From positions 1 through 63,658 of the forward strand of contig CAUZFZ010000044.1 of assembly GCA_963579025.1 (NCBI GenBank): a stretch of DNA of 63,658 nucleotides, in the 5' to 3' direction. Under the pieces are notes generated by a model. The model was not told where the DNA came from. It did not search any database and worked only from the letters and a program-made list of their open reading frames with translations. Positions 1 to 9,400 of this stretch are shown here, in pieces. Every line of letters begins with the position of its first letter. Position 1 is the stretch's first letter. Source of the stretch: CAUZFZ01 sp963579025 (lineage in GTDB: Bacteria > Planctomycetota > Planctomycetia > Planctomycetales > Planctomycetaceae). The position numbers and the translations under genes were made by a program.

Positions 1-159
1 CAGTACGGGGTCGCGTTGAGCTACGCGATGCTGGACAAACTCCCGAACCGTCCGGGCCGCAGTTTCGACCGCGAGGTCTACCCCCGCCGCCCCAAGTCGA
101 ATCAATTCAAAAAACGAAAACCAAAACGAAAACCAAAACGAAAACCAAAACCCGAATGA
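1..159 (+). CDS. IS4-like transposase, C-terminal fragment
   Basis: The frame is open from the window edge to a TGA at 157-159 (52 codons), so only the C-terminus is seen. The segment with NRPGR followed by PRRPKS resembles the basic tail (NRPGRxEPRxxKRRPK) that closes many IS4-type DDE transposases; this is recognition by eye. The last 15 residues are a lysine/proline run (KRKPKRKPKRKPKPE) written by a 12-bp unit repeated about three times at 112-150, which looks like a slippage-prone extension of the normal tail. No terminal inverted repeat can be assigned here. The DDE catalytic part would lie outside the window. Confidence 0.5.
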   Translation, partial: QYGVALSYAMLDKLPNRPGRSFDREVYPRRPKSNQFKKRKPKRKPKRKPKPE

Positions 160-182
160 CTGAATCTAAACCAAGTGCCATT

Positions 183-232
183 GGGCGTTAGCCCACGGTT
201 CCTGGCGAACCGGACGCTAACGCGTTCCGGCT
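183..232. repeat. palindromic intergenic repeat (CGTTAGC/GCTAACG)
   Basis: CGTTAGC near 186 and GCTAACG near 211 form an interrupted inverted repeat, with GGTT and AACC pairing further inside. It follows the transposase fragment and is non-coding. It looks like one of the short palindromic repeats common between planctomycete genes. Confidence 0.45.
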
Positions 233-298
233 GATCGAACTTCGGGAATCAATTTATTCCATGTGACTTAGTGTCACCTTTCACTCCGCGTAAGGACG

Positions 299-505
299 CG
301 CACTTTCGCGGAGAGGCTGTGAATTGTTCAGTAGGGTGTGACAAGCGGAGCGAATACCAATTCGGTGTGCCGGCGCGGGCGGTTTTTGGAGTCAGTTCCC
401 ATCCACATAGTTTTGAGATCTCCGCGCCGGCACACCACGAATGGCGATCGGCCCGCTTCTCACACCCTACGGCCAATAAATTCACAACCTCTCCGCGAAA
501 GGCGA
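299..505. repeat. nested palindrome with an internal 140-bp element
   Basis: An outer pair of arms (TTTCGCGGAGAGGCTGTGAATT near 304-325 and its near-complement at about 479-501) encloses a 140-bp element at 331-470. The element begins GTAGGGTGTGACAAGCGG and ends with a near-complement ending in CACACCCTAC. Inside it, GGTGTGCCGGCGCGG pairs with CCGCGCCGGCACACC. A second 140-bp copy in the opposite orientation lies at 55273-55412. The region overlaps short open frames that I regard as spurious. Confidence 0.7.
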
Positions 506-512
506 CATGCCT

Positions 513-944
513 CTATTTCTCCGGCAGCTCGACGACGCGCCAGAAGTGGTCGAGCATGCCCAGCAGTTCCACGAAATCTTCGCCGGCTTTCGATTTGACG
601 ATGTATCCCGCGACGTACTTCTTGTAGGCCGCCACTCGATCCTGCTCGTCAGACGAAGTCGTCAGCACGAAGATCACGCTGTCGTCCAGTTCGGCATCGC
701 CGCGAATTTCCTCCAGGAACTTCTGTCCGTCCATGCGTGGCATCTTCAGGTCCAGCAGGATCATGTAAGGGCGCGGTAGTCGTTCACGACCGCCCTCGCC
801 ACGCAGCAATTCGAGGGCGTCAATACCGTCCGTGGCGCGGTGGATCGGATTGCCGATTTTTGCTTTCCGGAACGCCCGCTCAATGCCCTCGGCGGCCACG
901 TCGTCGTCTTCGACGAGCAGAATGTTGACAGTGTTTTCAGCCAT
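513..944 (-). CDS. single-domain response regulator (Rcp1-like)
   Basis: A 143-residue protein made of one CheY-type receiver domain. The acidic pocket is VEDDD (residues 11-15), the phospho-acceptor is Asp65 in LLDLKMP, the switch Thr lies in VLTTSSD (about 94-99), and the conserved Lys is K107. The TTSS stretch and lack of an output domain match Rcp1-type regulators that pair with phytochrome-like kinases. Start ATG at 944 is preferred because the frame upstream runs into the palindrome at 978-1033. A GAG sits about 8 nt upstream of this ATG. It lies directly downstream of the hybrid kinase ending at 1042, its probable partner. The output target is unknown. Confidence 0.88.
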   Translation of the reverse strand: MAENTVNILLVEDDDVAAEGIERAFRKAKIGNPIHRATDGIDALELLRGEGGRERLPRPYMILLDLKMPRMDGQKFLEEIRGDAELDDSVIFVLTTSSDEQDRVAAYKKYVAGYIVKSKAGEDFVELLGMLDHFWRVVELPEK

Positions 945-977
945 GTTTGATCTCGATGTTTTGTGAGTGTCGCTCAT

Positions 978-1033
978 TGTCGCCTTTCGCTCCGCGAAAG
1001 TGCGTGCGTCCTTTCGCGGAGCGAAAGGCGACA
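978..1033. repeat. inverted repeat, TGTCGCCTTTCGCTCCGCGAAAG family
   Basis: TGTCGCCTTTCGCTCCGCGAAAG and its exact complement flank a short loop. The repeat fills the gap between the kinase and the receiver gene. Relatives occur at 3232-3332 and 9760-9822. It could act as a terminator or RNA-processing hairpin between the two genes, but no U-tract follows. Confidence 0.75.
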
Positions 1034-1041
1034 TTGGGCGA

Positions 1042-3039
1042 CTATGCATCCATCTCTTTCGGCCACGTGAAACGGAATGTTGTGCCACGGTCGCCGGGAG
1101 ATTCGACGGTGACCTTGCCGCCGTAGCTTTCCACTATCTTCCTGATCACGGACAGTCCCATGCCACTGCCTTCCACTTCGTCGCGCGGCTTGAGTGTTTC
1201 GAACAGCTTGAAAATCTGATCGTGAAATTCCGGGGCGATGCCCGGCCCGTCGTCCGTCACGGCGAACTCGTAAAACTCGTCGGCGTCGCGGCAGCTCACT
1301 TTCACAGTGCCGCCCTCGCCGTCGTGGTGTTTGACAGCGTTGTCGATCAGGTTGCGCAGGACCTGCTCCAACGGTGTTCGGGCCGTTCGCAGCTTCGGCA
1401 TGTCGCCATGGGACGAGATCTGGAATCCAGCGGCTGGACTTAACACGGCGGCCATGTCGGCGACCAGGTTCGCGGTATCCACTTCCATAATGACGCCGTG
1501 TACTCGCCCGGCCCGCGAGTATTCCAGCAGGTCGCTCAACAACAGATCCAACCGGTCCATCCGCTGCTGCATTTGCTCCAGATGCCGTTTGGATGCGTCA
1601 GGCAGGATGTCGTCGTTGTCTTCGGCGATCCACTTGGCCAGGTTCTTGATGCCTTCCAGCGGCGACCTTAAGTCGTGCGACGCGACATAGGCAAATTCGT
1701 CCAGTTCTTTGTTGCTGCGTTCCAATTCCTCCTCAATGCGTTTCCGCTCGCTGATATCACGCGAGACTCCGAATGTTCCGACAATGTCCCCTTGTTCGTC
1801 GCGGAGCGGCAATTTGGTCACCAGCAGGGTGCTCGCTCCACCGTCTTTGTTGACCGTGCGTTCCTCTTTGTTGATCAGCGGCTGGCCCGTTTCGAGAATC
1901 ACTTGCTCGTCCGCACGTGTTTTCGCGGCGAACTCTGACGACCAGAAATCGGCGTCGGTCTTGCCGATCAATTGAGACGGGTCGTCGCAGCCTGCATGGT
2001 TGGCCATCGCCTGGTTGACGCGGATGAATCGACCGTCGCAATCCTTGAAGAACACCGGATCGGGGATGTTGTCAACCAATGCATTGAGCAAATATTGTTC
2101 GCGTCCCAGTTGGGCGACGGTGAGTTTCAACTGATCGACAAGTTGCCCTTGCTCCCTGGCCTGATCGCGGTGCAGGTCGGCCTCGAGCAACTCGATCTGC
2201 TGTTGCTGCACGCGGTGGCTCATCAACTGAATCTGGCGGGTCATCCCAACGCGCCGGGCGACCGAGCGGATGTGTGCAATCACCACCGTCGGATCCTGGG
2301 ACTTCATCACATAGTCGTCGGCACCAGCGCCTAACGCCCGCACGTGGACATCTTTCGTCTCCTGACCGGACAGGACGACGATGCCCAGTTGTTGACCGGT
2401 TTCCGTGGACCACGCCCGCGCGCGGCGGCAAAGTTCGTAGCCGTCCATTCCCGGCATCACGATGTCGAACACGCCAACATCAAATTCCTGCTGCTGCAGC
2501 AACTCGAGTGCTTCGGCACCCGACGCCGTGCCGGTCACATCAAAGCCGCTCGCGCGAAGGTTGATTGCGAAGACTTCACGAATTGTGGGGCTGTCGTCTA
2601 CGGCCAACAAGCGGATACGTCGTAATTCGGGTCGGGGCGTCGTTCCTGCGGGCTCGTCGCTCTGGGAGGAAACGACCATCGCCAACAGATGCTCGACGAC
2701 AGCCAAAAGCTCGTCGTGTGGTTGTGCTTTCGACACGAAGGCGTCGGCGCCGGCGTCGAGGGCTGTCGTTTCATCTTGCGACGTTTCGTCGTCACCAAGC
2801 ACCAGAACCGGAAGAAAAGCCAGCACCATGTCGCCCTTGATCCGCCGGCATACGTCCATCCCCGACTCTTCGGCCAGAGACGGATCGATAATCACCAGAT
2901 CGGGCGTACTCGCGTAACAAATCCTGACCGCATCGCCCGTGGTCCGTGCCTGTTCGGCCGAATGCCCGACTTCCTTGAGAAGCCGGGTATAGATCTCAGC
3001 CTGGGTTTGACTGGCTTCGACTAACAGGATGCGAGCCAT
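1042..3039 (-). CDS. hybrid histidine kinase, REC-REC-PAS-HisKA-HATPase
   Basis: From ATG 3039 the protein has 665 residues. A first receiver (about 1-118) has Asp in VIIDPSL but VEAS in place of the usual acidic pair, so it may be a pseudo-receiver. A second receiver (about 140-265) is complete, with VDDS, FDIVMPGMDG and VMKSQ. A PAS domain (about 315-430, DNIPDPVFFKD) is followed by a HisKA box of the phytochrome type (EFAYVASHDLRSPLEG) and an HATPase (N box NLIDNAVKHH, G boxes DDGPGIAP and GSGMGLSV). No membrane segment is seen, so it should be cytoplasmic. ATG 3039 is chosen because MARILLVEAS opens the receiver fold; the frame extends to 3306 through a repeat and has no clear ribosome site. 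It probably phosphorylates the receiver at 513-944. Confidence 0.85.
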   Translation of the reverse strand: MARILLVEASQTQAEIYTRLLKEVGHSAEQARTTGDAVRICYASTPDLVIIDPSLAEESGMDVCRRIKGDMVLAFLPVLVLGDDETSQDETTALDAGADAFVSKAQPHDELLAVVEHLLAMVVSSQSDEPAGTTPRPELRRIRLLAVDDSPTIREVFAINLRASGFDVTGTASGAEALELLQQQEFDVGVFDIVMPGMDGYELCRRARAWSTETGQQLGIVVLSGQETKDVHVRALGAGADDYVMKSQDPTVVIAHIRSVARRVGMTRQIQLMSHRVQQQQIELLEADLHRDQAREQGQLVDQLKLTVAQLGREQYLLNALVDNIPDPVFFKDCDGRFIRVNQAMANHAGCDDPSQLIGKTDADFWSSEFAAKTRADEQVILETGQPLINKEERTVNKDGGASTLLVTKLPLRDEQGDIVGTFGVSRDISERKRIEEELERSNKELDEFAYVASHDLRSPLEGIKNLAKWIAEDNDDILPDASKRHLEQMQQRMDRLDLLLSDLLEYSRAGRVHGVIMEVDTANLVADMAAVLSPAAGFQISSHGDMPKLRTARTPLEQVLRNLIDNAVKHHDGEGGTVKVSCRDADEFYEFAVTDDGPGIAPEFHDQIFKLFETLKPRDEVEGSGMGLSVIRKIVESYGGKVTVESPGDRGTTFRFTWPKEMDA

Positions 3040-3231
3040 GGGAACGGTATGCGATCGTGCCTGGAGGAATAATGCCCTGTCCAATAGCGGTCGGAGCGTG
3101 CGCGTCATGACTGGCATCAGGTTGGCAGGAGGCATCAGTCCGGCGAATAGCGAACCGGACATACTCAGACCGACGCAGCCACACGCTACAGAACCGTTAT
3201 TCACAATTCCATAGCCCTTTGGGCTATGCCC

Positions 3232-3332
3232 CATTGTGGCCTTTTGCTCCGCGAAAGGACGCCGGCGCAGCTCCGCAGAGCGGCAGACAGGTACCGCAGC
3301 CGACACTCTTTCGCGCAGCGAAAGGCCACAAT
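3232..3332. repeat. inverted repeat, divergent CTTTCGCGGAGCGAAAG family member
   Basis: ATTGTGGCCTTTTGCTCCGCGAAAGG at the left end pairs imperfectly with CTTTCGCGCAGCGAAAGGCC and ACAAT at the right end, enclosing about 50 bp. It lies between the FixJ-like gene stop and the kinase start. The outer bases read GTGGCC rather than the GTCGCC of the other copies, and both arms carry the change. Confidence 0.65.
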
Positions 3333-3342
3333 CAGCGACGAT

Positions 3343-3954
3343 TCAACTCTCGGACCGCAGCAGCGCGATGGCTTTGACGAGTTCCACCTCGGACACGGAT
3401 TCCATCTTCCGGAGTACGCTGGCTCGTTGATGTTTCACCGTGTGCCGCTGCGTGCCGAGTCGGACGGCGATCTGCTTGACGGCGAGTCCTTCAACCAGCA
3501 GGTCCAGTACCTCGCGCTCGCGCGGAGTTAGCGTGTTGAGTCTGGATTGGACGACGGCACACTCCGATTGATTCCGCCGCCGTCGGGCGTCGTGTTGCAG
3601 GGCGCGCTCAATACGCTCCAGCAGGTGTTCCTTTTCAAACGGCTTCTCGATGAAAGCGACAGCGCCGTCCTGCAGCGCATCAACCGCCATCGGCACATCG
3701 GCATGAGCGGTGAGAATAATGACCGGCGGCGCAAGTGATTGCTCGGTCAGTTTCTGCTGTAGTTCGAGCCCATCCATGCCGGGCATCCGCACGTCGAGAA
3801 TCAGGCAGCCTGGGGAATCGGGATCGTAACTTTCGAGAAACGATTCGGCCGAGGCAAAGGTCGTGACCTCATAGCCGGCGACACCGAGCATCCGTGAAAG
3901 GGCTCGCCGCACGGCGTCGTCATCATCCACCACAAAGACTGTCGGAACTGACAT
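3343..3954 (-). CDS. FixJ-family response regulator
   Basis: A 203-residue two-domain regulator, the usual FixJ length. The receiver has VVDDDD (residues 8-13), phospho-acceptor Asp54 in LILDVRMPGMDG, Thr82 and Lys104 in EKPF. A LuxR-type helix-turn-helix follows (about 141-200: LTPREREVL, then TVKHQRASVLRKM). It should bind DNA and change transcription when phosphorylated. ATG 3954 has an AGAGG about 8 nt upstream. The matching FixL-like kinase lies at 4721-6334 on the same strand, with two toxin-antitoxin-like genes between them. In most FixLJ pairs the genes are adjacent, so the split is unusual. Confidence 0.9.
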   Translation of the reverse strand: MSVPTVFVVDDDDAVRRALSRMLGVAGYEVTTFASAESFLESYDPDSPGCLILDVRMPGMDGLELQQKLTEQSLAPPVIILTAHADVPMAVDALQDGAVAFIEKPFEKEHLLERIERALQHDARRRRNQSECAVVQSRLNTLTPREREVLDLLVEGLAVKQIAVRLGTQRHTVKHQRASVLRKMESVSEVELVKAIALLRSES

Positions 3955-3982
3955 GGGAAATACCTCTACGCCCCCTTCCTCA

Positions 3983-4315
3983 TTACCGACTAGCCTCGAC
4001 CAGATCAATCTGAAGCCCCAGCACGTTGGCAATCGCCTCGACGCTGGACATTTTGGTATCTCGACCGAATTCAATATCACGGACCGTACGCGGATTTGGG
4101 ATACCGGCCGCCTTCGCGACCGCATACCACGTCAATCCTTGACGCTCCCGCGCCTGGCGAATCTTCGCGCCGATTCCTGTAGTAACGGGCAGTGACCGGT
4201 CCGGGTCGGGCGGAAAGTCCTCCTGGGCCTGCGCCCGGATCTTGTCCAACCGCTCGGCTTCCGCAGCGGACACACGGCCCGGGCGGATCACTCGCTTCGC
4301 TTTCTTCTTTGCCAT
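3983..4315 (-). CDS. XRE-type HTH protein, probable antitoxin
   Basis: A 110-residue protein with a lysine/arginine-rich N-terminus and a C-terminal helix-turn-helix of the XRE/Cro type (IRQARERQGLTWYAVAKAAG, then TVRDIEFGRDTKMSSVEAIANVLG). ATG 4315 is preferred over ATG 4321 because AAGGGA lies 6 nt from the former and abuts the latter. The gene follows the small toxin-like gene by 11 bp, and the pair probably forms one unit in which this protein represses transcription and neutralises its partner. The role is inferred from domain and position. Confidence 0.72.
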   Translation of the reverse strand: MAKKKAKRVIRPGRVSAAEAERLDKIRAQAQEDFPPDPDRSLPVTTGIGAKIRQARERQGLTWYAVAKAAGIPNPRTVRDIEFGRDTKMSSVEAIANVLGLQIDLVEASR

Positions 4316-4326
4316 GCTCATTCCCT

Positions 4327-4584
4327 TTATGGTTCGGGGACGTGATAAGCGGTCACGGGGTAAACCGAGTCACCGTCAACTTTCTCGTAGATCACAATGA
4401 TGTACTCGTTGGAATCCGTGTAGCCAAAGCAGCAGGGACGGCCACTTGTTTTGCTGAAGCCTTCCGATTCCGCATCATTCAACACGGCTTCCACATCCTC
4501 GACCATCAAACCGTGTTCTGCGATGTGCCGGACGTTTCCGAGCGGGTCGTCTTCTTCGTCCCAAATGATCTGAAGAAATCGCAT
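4327..4584 (-). CDS. small toxin-like protein upstream of an XRE gene
   Basis: An 85-residue protein starting MRFLQIIWDEEDDPLGN, with HIAEHGLMVEDVEAVL in the middle and a YIIVIYEKVD strand near the end. The pattern (IWD..., HG, then beta strands) recalls BrnT/RelE-fold small toxins that are usually followed by an HTH antitoxin gene, as here. ATG 4584 is chosen because AAGGA precedes it by 6-7 nt; the frame continues up to 4638 without a better site. Toxic activity is inference. It could be a regulatory protein with the same fold. Confidence 0.55.
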   Translation of the reverse strand: MRFLQIIWDEEDDPLGNVRHIAEHGLMVEDVEAVLNDAESEGFSKTSGRPCCFGYTDSNEYIIVIYEKVDGDSVYPVTAYHVPEP

Positions 4585-4720
4585 CAGCTTTCCTTCGCGT
4601 GTCGTGTCTGAGTGTAGCATTGCGTTGATATACATCAACGCAATGCGATAGAGGGGTCCGGATCCGTACGATAGCCTTCGATGCCGGTCGTAAATCGGCG
4701 GGGCCGCTGCACCCTCAGCG

Positions 4721-6334
4721 TTACGGCTGCGCCGGCAGTGTGAATTGGAACGTCAGTCCACGGTCCGGATTCCCGGTGGCGGTCAGCCGGCCGCCGTGAA
4801 CGTTGATAATCGTACGACTGATCGACAGACCCAGACCAAGGCCGTCCTGCCGTGTCGTGTAGAACGGGTCGAACAATCGGGCCAGCTCTTCGGGCGACGC
4901 CCCTCGCCCTCGATCAATGATGTCAACGACCAGACCGCCCTGCTCATCCGCCGATGTGGAAATCCGCAGCTTTCGCTCGCTGGACTTCACATCCCTCATC
5001 GACTCGAGCGCGTTCCTGACCAGGTTCAACAGCACCTGCTCGATCTGAATCCGGTCGGCGCGAATCAGCGGAACGACTACGTCGTGTTCCAACACGATGT
5101 TCACGTCCATCTGTTTCGTTTCGGTCTCGGCCAGCATCACGACCTGCTGGATGGCGTCCCGAATGTCAAACGTGGTGCGTTCCGATTCCCGTTTTCCGAC
5201 CATCGCGCGGAGTCGTTTAATGATCTGCCCGGCGCGGCGTGCCTGCTCAACACTGCGCCGTAGATCGTCAAGCACGTCTTCGTCCTGCTGCCCTTGCGCC
5301 AGGAGTGTGTCCAGGCAGGATTCCACGTGAGCGACGATCGCGGTCAGCGGCTGATTCAGTTCGTGCGCCATGCCGGACGCCATTTCGCCCATGGTGTTGA
5401 GTCGGGTGGCGTGCGCAAGTTCCTCCCGATGTTGGCGGGCTTCCTGCTCGCTGCGTTGCCGTTCGGACATTTTCTGCTGCAACTGTTCATAAGCCGTCCG
5501 CAACTCGGCAGTCCGTTCGGCGACCCGCTGACGCAATTCATCCTGCATCTGCGTCAGTTGAGTTTCCGCCTGCTTGCGTTTGGTGATGTCCTGCAGGAAC
5601 ACGGCCAGGACCGCCTCGCCCCGCAGCGGGATCGGCTGCATGGCGATCTCGGCGATGAACGTCGATCCGTCTTTGCGCACCGCCTGCAATTCCTGTCGCT
5701 TGCCCAGCATCGAACCGTCTTCGCTGGTCGACAGGTACGCCGCAATGTTGCGCCGGACACGCTCGCTGACATCCGGCGTAAACAATGCGTCATACATCGG
5801 GCGTCCGATGACTTCGTGCCGCCGATAACCGAACGTCCGTTCGGCCGCGACATTGAAATCCACGATGTTTGCCTCGTCGTCGATGGCAATGATGCAGTCC
5901 AGAGCGGCCTCAAAAATAGCCCGCACATTGGCTTCACCTTCGCGCAGCCGAGTTTCAGCGTGCTGCTGATCGATGGCGAACTGGATACTCGATCGCAGGC
6001 CGTCGGCGTCCATCTGGCTCTTGATTAGATAGTCTTTGGCCCCGCGTTTCATCGCCTCGACCGCGATCGCTTCATTCCCCTGGCGGGTCAGCATGATGAC
6101 TGGCAGGTGTCGGGCAACGAGCCGGTCGAGTAACTCCAGCCCCTGCACGTCGGGCAGCCGGAAGTCGAGCAACGCGCACACGGGCTTCTGTTGCTGGAGT
6201 AGCTGCATGGCTGCACTGGCCGTTGCCGCTTCCAGCAATTGGTGATCCGAGCTGATCAATCGACGAATCAGCTCGCGATCGACAACGTCGTCGTCGATGA
6301 CCAGAATTCGACGTCCTGTTTCTGTCGTCGACAC
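4721..6334 (-). CDS. FixL-like sensor kinase, REC-PAS-HisKA-HATPase
   Basis: A 537-residue soluble kinase. The N-terminal receiver (1-120) has VIDDD, Asp57 in LLDFRLPD and Lys in YLIKS. A PAS domain (about 134-250) includes NVAAERTFGY and EVIGRPM. A charged coiled coil (about 255-310) leads to an H box GMAHELNQPLTAIV, typical of FixL-type HisKA, and an HATPase (NLVRNALESM, DRGRGASPEEL, GLGLGLSIS). The PAS looks like a general signal domain; no haem His pattern could be confirmed. The start is GTG at 6334 with GGGAG about 10 nt upstream. It is the likely partner of the FixJ-like protein at 3343-3954. The RND pump at 6498 is divergent and might be a target. Confidence 0.87.
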   Translation of the reverse strand: MSTTETGRRILVIDDDVVDRELIRRLISSDHQLLEAATASAAMQLLQQQKPVCALLDFRLPDVQGLELLDRLVARHLPVIMLTRQGNEAIAVEAMKRGAKDYLIKSQMDADGLRSSIQFAIDQQHAETRLREGEANVRAIFEAALDCIIAIDDEANIVDFNVAAERTFGYRRHEVIGRPMYDALFTPDVSERVRRNIAAYLSTSEDGSMLGKRQELQAVRKDGSTFIAEIAMQPIPLRGEAVLAVFLQDITKRKQAETQLTQMQDELRQRVAERTAELRTAYEQLQQKMSERQRSEQEARQHREELAHATRLNTMGEMASGMAHELNQPLTAIVAHVESCLDTLLAQGQQDEDVLDDLRRSVEQARRAGQIIKRLRAMVGKRESERTTFDIRDAIQQVVMLAETETKQMDVNIVLEHDVVVPLIRADRIQIEQVLLNLVRNALESMRDVKSSERKLRISTSADEQGGLVVDIIDRGRGASPEELARLFDPFYTTRQDGLGLGLSISRTIINVHGGRLTATGNPDRGLTFQFTLPAQP

Positions 6335-6497
6335 GATCGTTCGTCTCCCGGCAACTTCGCTCAGTGCCGCTTTCCGCCAATTGAACGCTGCGGTAAGTGT
6401 AACTACTTCCCGATATGTTGTTCGCCCACGCCCACGTCAGTCGGTGTTCGCTCGACCGTGACAAAGCACTGATGAAACCAGAAGACTGCACCGCCTT

Positions 6498-9400
6498 ATG
6501 AGAACTCTTGTCCGCTGGGCCGTGCATAACTCGCCGGGTATGAACGTGCTCATGCTCGCGCTGCTGATCATCGGCGGAGTCTGCCTGGCGAACATGCGTC
6601 GCGAGGAGTTTCCCGAATTCGAACTCGAGATGATTCTCGTCTCGGTGCCGTATCCGGGAGCCAGTCCTGAAGAAGTCGAAGAGGGCATCTGCCTGAAGAT
6701 CGAAGAGGCGGTCCGCTCGGTCGACGGGATCAAGAAGCAAACGTCGATCGCGGGTGAGGGCTTTGCCAATGTGATGCTCGAAATATCGACATCCGTGGAC
6801 GATGTGCAGCGGGTTCTCAACGAGGTGCGGTCCGAGGTGGACCGGATACCCAGTTTCCCGGAACTGGCGGAAGACGCGGAGATTCAGCAGCTCACCATGC
6901 GCAGCGCGGCGATCCGTGTCACAGTGCTGGGACCAGAGACCGACGATCCGGAAGCGGAACTGAAACTGCGCCATGTCGCCGAGGCGGTGCGCGACGAGTT
7001 TATCGCGTTGCCCAGCGTCACTCAGGCCAGCCTGCTGGGCGTGCGTGATTACCAGATTGATGTCGAGATTTCTGAAAGCACTCTGCGCAAGCATGGTCTG
7101 ACCCTGACCCAGGTCGCCGATCTTCTCCGTCGCGAAAACCTCGAACTGCCGGGCGGACTGCTGAAGGCTGAGTCCGGACGCATCCTGCTGCGTGCCCGGA
7201 ACAAGCACGTGACCGGTGAGCAGATCGCGAAAATCCCATTGGTCACACGCCCGGGCGGAGTTGTGCTGACGGTTGGTGATCTGGGCACGGTGCAGGACGA
7301 ATTCGCTGACACCGTCGCGATCAGTCGCGTCGATGGGAAACCGGGCATGGTGATCTCGGTCAACAAGACATCCAACGAGGACCTGATCACCGTCGTGCGC
7401 GAAGTTCGCGATCGATTGCCGGAGATCGACGTCCCGCCCGGCTACTCACTGGTTCCGTGGAACGACAAGTCGGTCGCCGTCGAGGACCGCATGGATCTGC
7501 TCTCGCATAACGGACTGCAGGGGTTGTTGCTGGTGTTCCTGATGCTGGGCGTGTTTCTGGAAATCCGCCTGGCTTTCTGGGTCGCGATGGGAATCCCGAT
7601 CTCCGTTTTCGGGGCCTGCATCTTCCTGCAGTTCGGCGGCGAGACGCTCAACATGCTGTCGATGTTCGCGTTCCTGATGGCATTGGGAATCGTGGTCGAC
7701 GACGCCATCGTGATTGGCGAGAACATCTACGCTCACCGTGAACAGGGCAAGCCGTTCCTGCAGGCTGCGGTTGACGGAACGGTCGAGGTGTTTCCGTCCG
7801 TGCTCGGTTCTGTTCTGACGTCGATCATCGCCTTCATGCCGCTGATGTTCGTGTCCGGTGTGATGGGCAAGTTCATCGGCGTGCTGCCGGTCACCATTAT
7901 CGCCATGCTGATCATCTCGCTGTTCGAAAGTGTGTTCATTCTGCCCGCGCATCTCGCGCATCCGGACGGTCGACTGTTCCGCATCATCGGCCTGGTGATG
8001 TATCCGTTGATGCCAGTCCTGTGGCTGTTCAACTGGTTGAACCGGCAGTCGGCAGCGGGTTTGAACTGGTTTATTGAACGTGTCTACGTGCGACTCGTTG
8101 AATTCCTGATTCGGTATCCAGGAATCATTGTTGCCTCGGCAATCGCTGTGCTGATCGTCTCTGTGGGGTTCGTGCAATCCGGACTGCTGCCCTTCGTGAT
8201 CTTCCCGAAGCTGGACCGCAACGACATCCAGGCCAAAATCACGTTTCAGAATGGGACACCCGCAGCCATCACGGACGCAGCAACTCAGAAGCTCGAAGAC
8301 TCGATTCGAGAAGTCACGTCCCGATACCGCACGCCTGACGGCAAGCCGATTCTGAAGACGGTCTACCGCACGGTCGGTACGGCCGAGTCGAACCCGATGG
8401 GTCCGCAGGATCAGACCAGCGGCAGTCATATCGGCGCGGTCGTTGTGGAACTCGTCGACACGGGTGACCGACCCGTTCTCAGTTCAGAGCTGCAGGCGCA
8501 ATGGCGCGCAGCGGCTGGTGAATTCGCGGGCGCCGACAGCCTGATTTTCGACAGCATCAGTCATGGACCCGGCGGTAAGCCGATCGAATTCAAACTTGTG
8601 GCAAAGAGCGAAGCCATTGAGCAGCTCGAATCCGCAGTGGACGAGTGCAAGAACCGACTCCGCGAATACCCGGGCGTCTACGATGTGACGGATGACGCGA
8701 CGCCCGGTAAGTACGAGTTTCAAATCCGCATTAAAGAGCGTGCTCGCGCTATGGGCATTCCACTGGCGCAGCTCGCCGAAACCGTGCGTGCCTCCTACTA
8801 CGGGGCCGAGGTCATGCGTCTGCAGCGGGGCCGGCACGAGGTCAAGCTGATGGTTCGCTATCCGGAAGCCGAGCGTGCATCACTGGGGGACTTCGATCAA
8901 ATCCGCGTGCGCACAGCCGATGGTTCCGAGTATCCGATCACCGAACTGGCCGAAGTCACGGTGGCACGTGGAGCGACCGAGATCAATCGCATCAACCAGA
9001 TGCGGTCCATCACCGTTTCGGCCGACATCGACGAATCGAATGCTGACGCCAACGCGGCCGACACCGTCACCAGTCTGCGGAAGAACTTCGTACCCGGACT
9101 GATCGAGCGACATCCGGGAATCCACGTCCGCTGGGAAGGACAGGAGGAGGAACGACGCGAGTCGATGCAGAGTCTTGTCGCCGGTCTCGCCGCCGCACTC
9201 GTGGGGATGTACATCCTGCTGGTGCTGCAGTTCCGATCTTACCTGCAACCGTTCCTGATCATGATGATCATCCCGTTCGGCTGCATCGGCGCAATCCTGG
9301 GACACTTTTTCATGGGTCTACCCGTGACGATGTTCAGCATGTTCGGCCTGGTCGCACTGACGGGAGTCGTCGTCAACGATTCGATTGTGTTGATCGACTT

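Noticed and set aside
112..150. Tandem 12-bp CGAAAACCAAAA units as a CRISPR-like or origin repeat
   Set aside because: They are in frame with the transposase tail and encode Lys/Pro runs; there are no spacers.
7446..8429. Long minus-strand open frame opposite the RND gene
   Set aside because: It is a mirror frame of a high-GC gene with strong motifs on the other strand, and its residues (Asp/His/Gln-rich runs) are not protein-like.
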